From: Gnetum montanum | Taxonomy: Eukaryota > Streptophyta > Gnetopsida > Gnetales > Gnetaceae | Assembly (NCBI GenBank): GCA_015680685.1 | Contig: MNCI01030933.1 | Location: 50,078-71,287 of the forward strand | Direction of reading: 5' to 3' | Length of the DNA stretch: 21,210 nucleotides | Part shown: in pieces, positions 18,911 to 21,210 of the stretch | Layout of the letters: every line of letters starts with the position of its first letter | How positions within the stretch are numbered: the stretch's first letter is position 1 | Program-made: the position numbers and the translations under genes | The notes under the pieces: generated by a model | What the model saw: only the letters and a program-made list of their open reading frames with translations | Told to the model about the DNA's origin: nothing | Databases searched by the model: none

Positions 18911-19349
18911 TTTATGATTCAATCTTTTTTGAGGTTGGTGGTGAGGTTTGATGGTTGGATTTGTATAGATTCAATGTTAACATATGTGTGGATCTATATC
19001 CATTATTTCATCATAGGATCATGCAAATGTTGTTGGCCAGTTATTTACCACTTCCAATAATTTTCTCTTTTTCTCTTGATCAAAATCGGGATTAATAATT
19101 ACCAATTTTTTGTTATTCAGAAAAGCATACTCTAGTACATCTAGTAGAGCTTTCAGTTCTAAAGGTTCTAGTTCATACTTGTCTTGGATCTCTAACTATC
19201 CCCATTCAATGTCTTCTTCTTAATATGATTATACATAGGAATGTTTCCTTCTTAACTATTTTAACCTATTGGTTTCTTCAATGTAGGCACTTGTGATTTT
19301 ATTCAATGGTTCCATGCACATATTAGACTTTGTCTCTTTTTCAGTAATC

Positions 19350-20575
19350 AGCCATAGGGTCCTTCCCATAGGGTTTGAAACTTAGCCTTATGTGGCATAT
19401 GACTGGGATTATAATAGAGGACTTTATCTCCTGGTTGGATTGATACTTGTCTTATTCTAGTGTCATGCCTACATTTGGAATATTTCTTGTGAACCTCATT
19501 ACTCATCAAAGTTACAATTTTGTTTTCCTCTAGAAGGTAAAGATTCTTTAGACACTCCTTCTAAGTTAAGTTTAAGTCTAGGTCAAGTATATTGATAGAA
19601 GCTAAAGTTTGCAACTCTACTTGGATTGGTAGTGTAGGAAGCTTTCCATAAACTAGTTCATAGTGCAAATATCCTATCAGGGGTTTCCATGTGGATCTAT
19701 ATGCCCATAAAGTATCATTCAACTTAGTTCCTAATCCTTTCTGAATCAACCAGCTATTATGGTTAATATTCTCATGATTTCTTGATTAGTCACTCATGCT
19801 TGACCATTTGCTTGGGGATTGTATGGTGTAGTTAGTTTGTGCTTTACCCCAAGTTGTTGCATTAGCTTTTTGAATGTAGCTCTTGTAAAATGTTTTCCAT
19901 TGTCAAATATGAGCATGCATGGTACTCCAAATCTATTGACCACATGTTGTTAAAATAATTTGGTGGTTGTTGTGGTTGTATAATCTCTAACTACAACCAC
20001 TTCTATCCACTTGGTGTTATAATAAACGGTAACTATAATGTAAGATTTTCCATTGGTGCAATAATCAACGGTAACTATGATGTAAGATTTCCTATTGGGC
20101 ATTGTTGTGATGGATCCCATGAAATCAATTCCCCATAGATCGAATGGCTCCAATGGTTTTATCCATTGTTGTCGATCTTCATTTTTTCCTGTTAGTCCAC
20201 CATCACATTGACATATTTCACAAGATACGATGAATTAGTGTGCATCCCTGAATATGGTAGGCCAAAAATAGTCTGCCATCATCATCTTTAGTGTTTTTTT
20301 GCATCCTACATAGTGATCACCACATAGTCCCATATGTGCATCTTGTAGAGTTCTTTGTTGGCTCTCTTCTAGAACGCATCATCATACTAGTTCATTGGCA
20401 CATATCTTGTAAATATTTCCATTAATTTCCATATATTGTTTAACTCAGTGGAGAAACTATTCCTTCTATTTCTTGTTCCACTCAACAGGAAGCTCCTATG
20501 TCATGAGGTAAGTCATGTAATCAGTAATCCATGACTTTTCTATTAAGTCGATAGCCATTGTTATTCTTGTAATTT
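19350..20575 (-). pseudogene. Gypsy integrase, degenerate (upper element)
   Basis: The zinc-binding domain is well preserved: DAHMGLCGDH, then FWPTIFRDAH and SCEICQ. The core keeps FDLWGIDFMG (about 20153-20120) and FDNGKHF, the first and second catalytic Asp regions, then PYNPQANGQA. The position of the third catalytic residue is a stop (TGA, 19794-19796). The C-terminal part reads LNDTLWAYRSTWKPLIGY, YELVYGKLPTLPIQVEL (19749-19561), then frames with MSNEVHKKYSKCRHD, and is cut at about 19350. An in-frame 42-bp duplication interrupts the core. Confidence 0.82.
20011..20094. repeat. 42-bp in-frame tandem duplication in integrase core
   Basis: Copies 20011-20052 and 20053-20094 differ at several bases. 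On the minus strand they repeat 14 residues (SYIIVTVDYCT.. then SYIIVTVYYNT..) in the strand next to the first catalytic Asp. The lower element has one copy at the same place. Confidence 0.88.
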
Positions 20576-20736
20576 GATAAGGATCTAGTTGCCTGTATGG
20601 ATATTGTTGCCTTGGCAGTCGTATTCCCCATGCTTGTGGTTGTTACCACTACTATTGATATTACTCTTGTGGTTGAGGATAGGCTCTGCTTGGATAATGA
20701 TGAAGCTCTAAGCAGTCGATGCATTGACTAGGCTGC

Positions 20737-20818
20737 GTATACGGGGCCCTGTATACGTGGTCATGTCGACGTGGCCCCGTCGACGCATCCCTCCATGTGT
20801 CGACGTGGCCCCGTTTAC
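20737..20818 (+). repeat. Array of palindromic hexamers (GTATAC/GTCGAC core), copy C
   Basis: The units are GTATAC 20737 and 20751, GTCGAC 20765, 20779 and 20799, and GTTTAC 20813 (imperfect). Spacings are 14, 14, 14, 20 and 14 bp. The 20-bp step has spacer GCATCCCTCCATGT, comparable to GCGTCTTCCCCTGC in copy B at the same step from the end. Confidence 0.92.
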
Positions 20819-20836
20819 GCAGAACCTATTTTAGCC

Positions 20837-20844
20837 TATAAATA
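20837..20844 (+). promoter_or_regulatory. TATA box of LTR copy C
   Basis: TATAAATA 18 nt after the last palindromic unit, followed by AGTGGCCCTCC. The position matches copy A within one base. Confidence 0.6.
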
Positions 20845-21016
20845 AGTGGCCCTCCGCCACACCTAGGGACCTTTCTCTAGTAGTTGTAGCAAAGCCCTTG
20901 CATTTTGTTTCTGTAGAAGTTAGAATATTTTCCCAGTGCATGCCCGCAGTGTGATGTTTGTAATTGTATGGCACCTTTATTCGAGTGTGCCATACTTGGA
21001 CGTGCACATGACCGGA

Positions 21017-21022
21017 AATAAA
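21017..21022 (+). terminator. Candidate polyadenylation signal of LTR copy C
   Basis: AATAAA followed by GATCGAGATT, 180 nt from the TATA box, at the same relative place as in copy A. Confidence 0.5.
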
Positions 21023-21210
21023 GATCGAGATTACTTCATCATTGCAGCATTCACTTAGTTTTAATTGTTTAATTATTATTATTAATTGTTATTGTTATTT
21101 ATTATTTTCTTAGTTAATATGTCTTTATCATCATTTACTATTCCTGTTGTTAAATGTGGAATGAGTACGACTTAATCACAAGCATTTAAGTGTGACTACT
21201 TGGTAACCCA

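Larger units (their letters stand above)
16230..19349 (-). mobile_element. Ty3/gypsy retrotransposon pol remnant, lower element
   Basis: In minus-strand order it carries a pre-RT linker (LEYAFLNNKKLVIINPDF..LLEVVNNWP), reverse transcriptase, RNase H, and integrase with HHCC and DDE parts. RT before integrase places it in Ty3/gypsy rather than copia. The linker style (LKALLDVLEYAFL, then QPQKRLNHKLKEVIK) recalls plant non-chromovirus (Tat/Athila-type) elements. Many stops and frameshifts make it inactive. Gag, protease and LTRs are not attached: its upstream end at about 19350 abuts the integrase of another gypsy copy. Confidence 0.85.
19350..20724 (-). mobile_element. Second Ty3/gypsy remnant: gag-like fragment joined to integrase
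   Basis: Positions 20575-19350 align throughout with 17640-16455 of the lower element (about 1.2 kb, equal length once a 42-bp duplication is discounted). The alignment ends abruptly at both sides. At the upstream side (20575-20724) it is joined to sequence which, in one minus-strand frame with stops, is rich in Pro, Gln and Tyr (HHYPSRAYPQPQE, RQQYPYRQLDPYQ), like a gag C-terminal linker. RT and RNase H are missing between them. At the downstream side it stops inside the C-terminal integrase domain, where the lower element's pre-RT linker begins. This is either a deleted element or the edge of a nested insertion. Confidence 0.8.
20725..21210 (+). mobile_element. LTR-like element, copy C (plus orientation, cut by window end)
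   Basis: It starts TGACTAGGCTGC next to the gag-like fragment, then has six palindromes (20737-20818), TATAAATA (20837-20844) and AATAAA (21017-21022). It runs collinearly with copy A to CTTGGTAACCCA at the window end. Its orientation is opposite to the gypsy remnants beside it, so it is not their 5' LTR but a separate insertion. TGCAT just before it is a possible target-site base set; the other side lies outside the window. No coding region is seen within it. Confidence 0.62.

Overview
The window looks like nuclear DNA of a land plant with a large, repeat-rich, AT-rich genome. A conifer or similar species is possible, but the species cannot be read from the sequence. The evidence is a plant-type leucine-rich-repeat receptor kinase (LRR-RLK), decayed plant-type Ty3/gypsy retrotransposons, tRNA-derived short elements, long AT-rich intergenic DNA, and a 634-base assembly gap. 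I see no intact protein-coding gene.

Layout. Positions 1-2854 (minus strand) hold an LRR-RLK: signal peptide, N-terminal cap, about 20 LRRs, transmembrane helix, and a kinase N-lobe running to an HCDIKP catalytic loop at the window edge. Its frame is broken by three short tandem duplications (86, 29 and 49 bp) and by apparent 10-nt losses. Positions 3155-4975 hold a pyrimidine-rich tandem repeat of about 175-191 bp per unit, starting about 300 bp upstream of the receptor start. Positions 4976-7660 and 8141-10316 are AT-rich intergenic DNA. Three tRNA-derived elements, all on the minus strand, lie at 5835-5930, 8327-8412 and 12015-12107. Positions 11073-15900 are AT-rich DNA with a 268-bp tandem duplication, a dispersed 90-bp repeat pair, a T25 tract and a 29-bp direct repeat. 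Positions 16230-20724 (minus strand) hold two stacked gypsy pol remnants. The lower one has reverse transcriptase, RNase H and integrase. The upper one has integrase joined to a Q/Y/P-rich, gag-like fragment.

The most unusual component is a family of LTR-like sequences, seen at 7660-8140 (minus), 10317-10438 (plus, cut by the gap) and 20725-21210 (plus, cut by the window end). Each starts with TGA and, 11-12 nt later, has an array of six or seven perfect or near-perfect palindromic hexamers. In the two copies that can be read further, the array is followed 18-19 nt later by TATAAATA and about 180 nt after that by AATAAA. Neighbouring hexamers are always 14, 17 or 20 bp apart. The core is GATATC in two copies but GTATAC/GTCGAC in the third, with architecture and downstream sequence conserved. 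This suggests promoter-proximal dyad sites whose spacing is kept while the core changes as a set.

Nothing here is an operon or pathway. The receptor relic and the retroelements are separate histories in one locus, linked only by frequent short tandem duplication, some of which may be assembly error.
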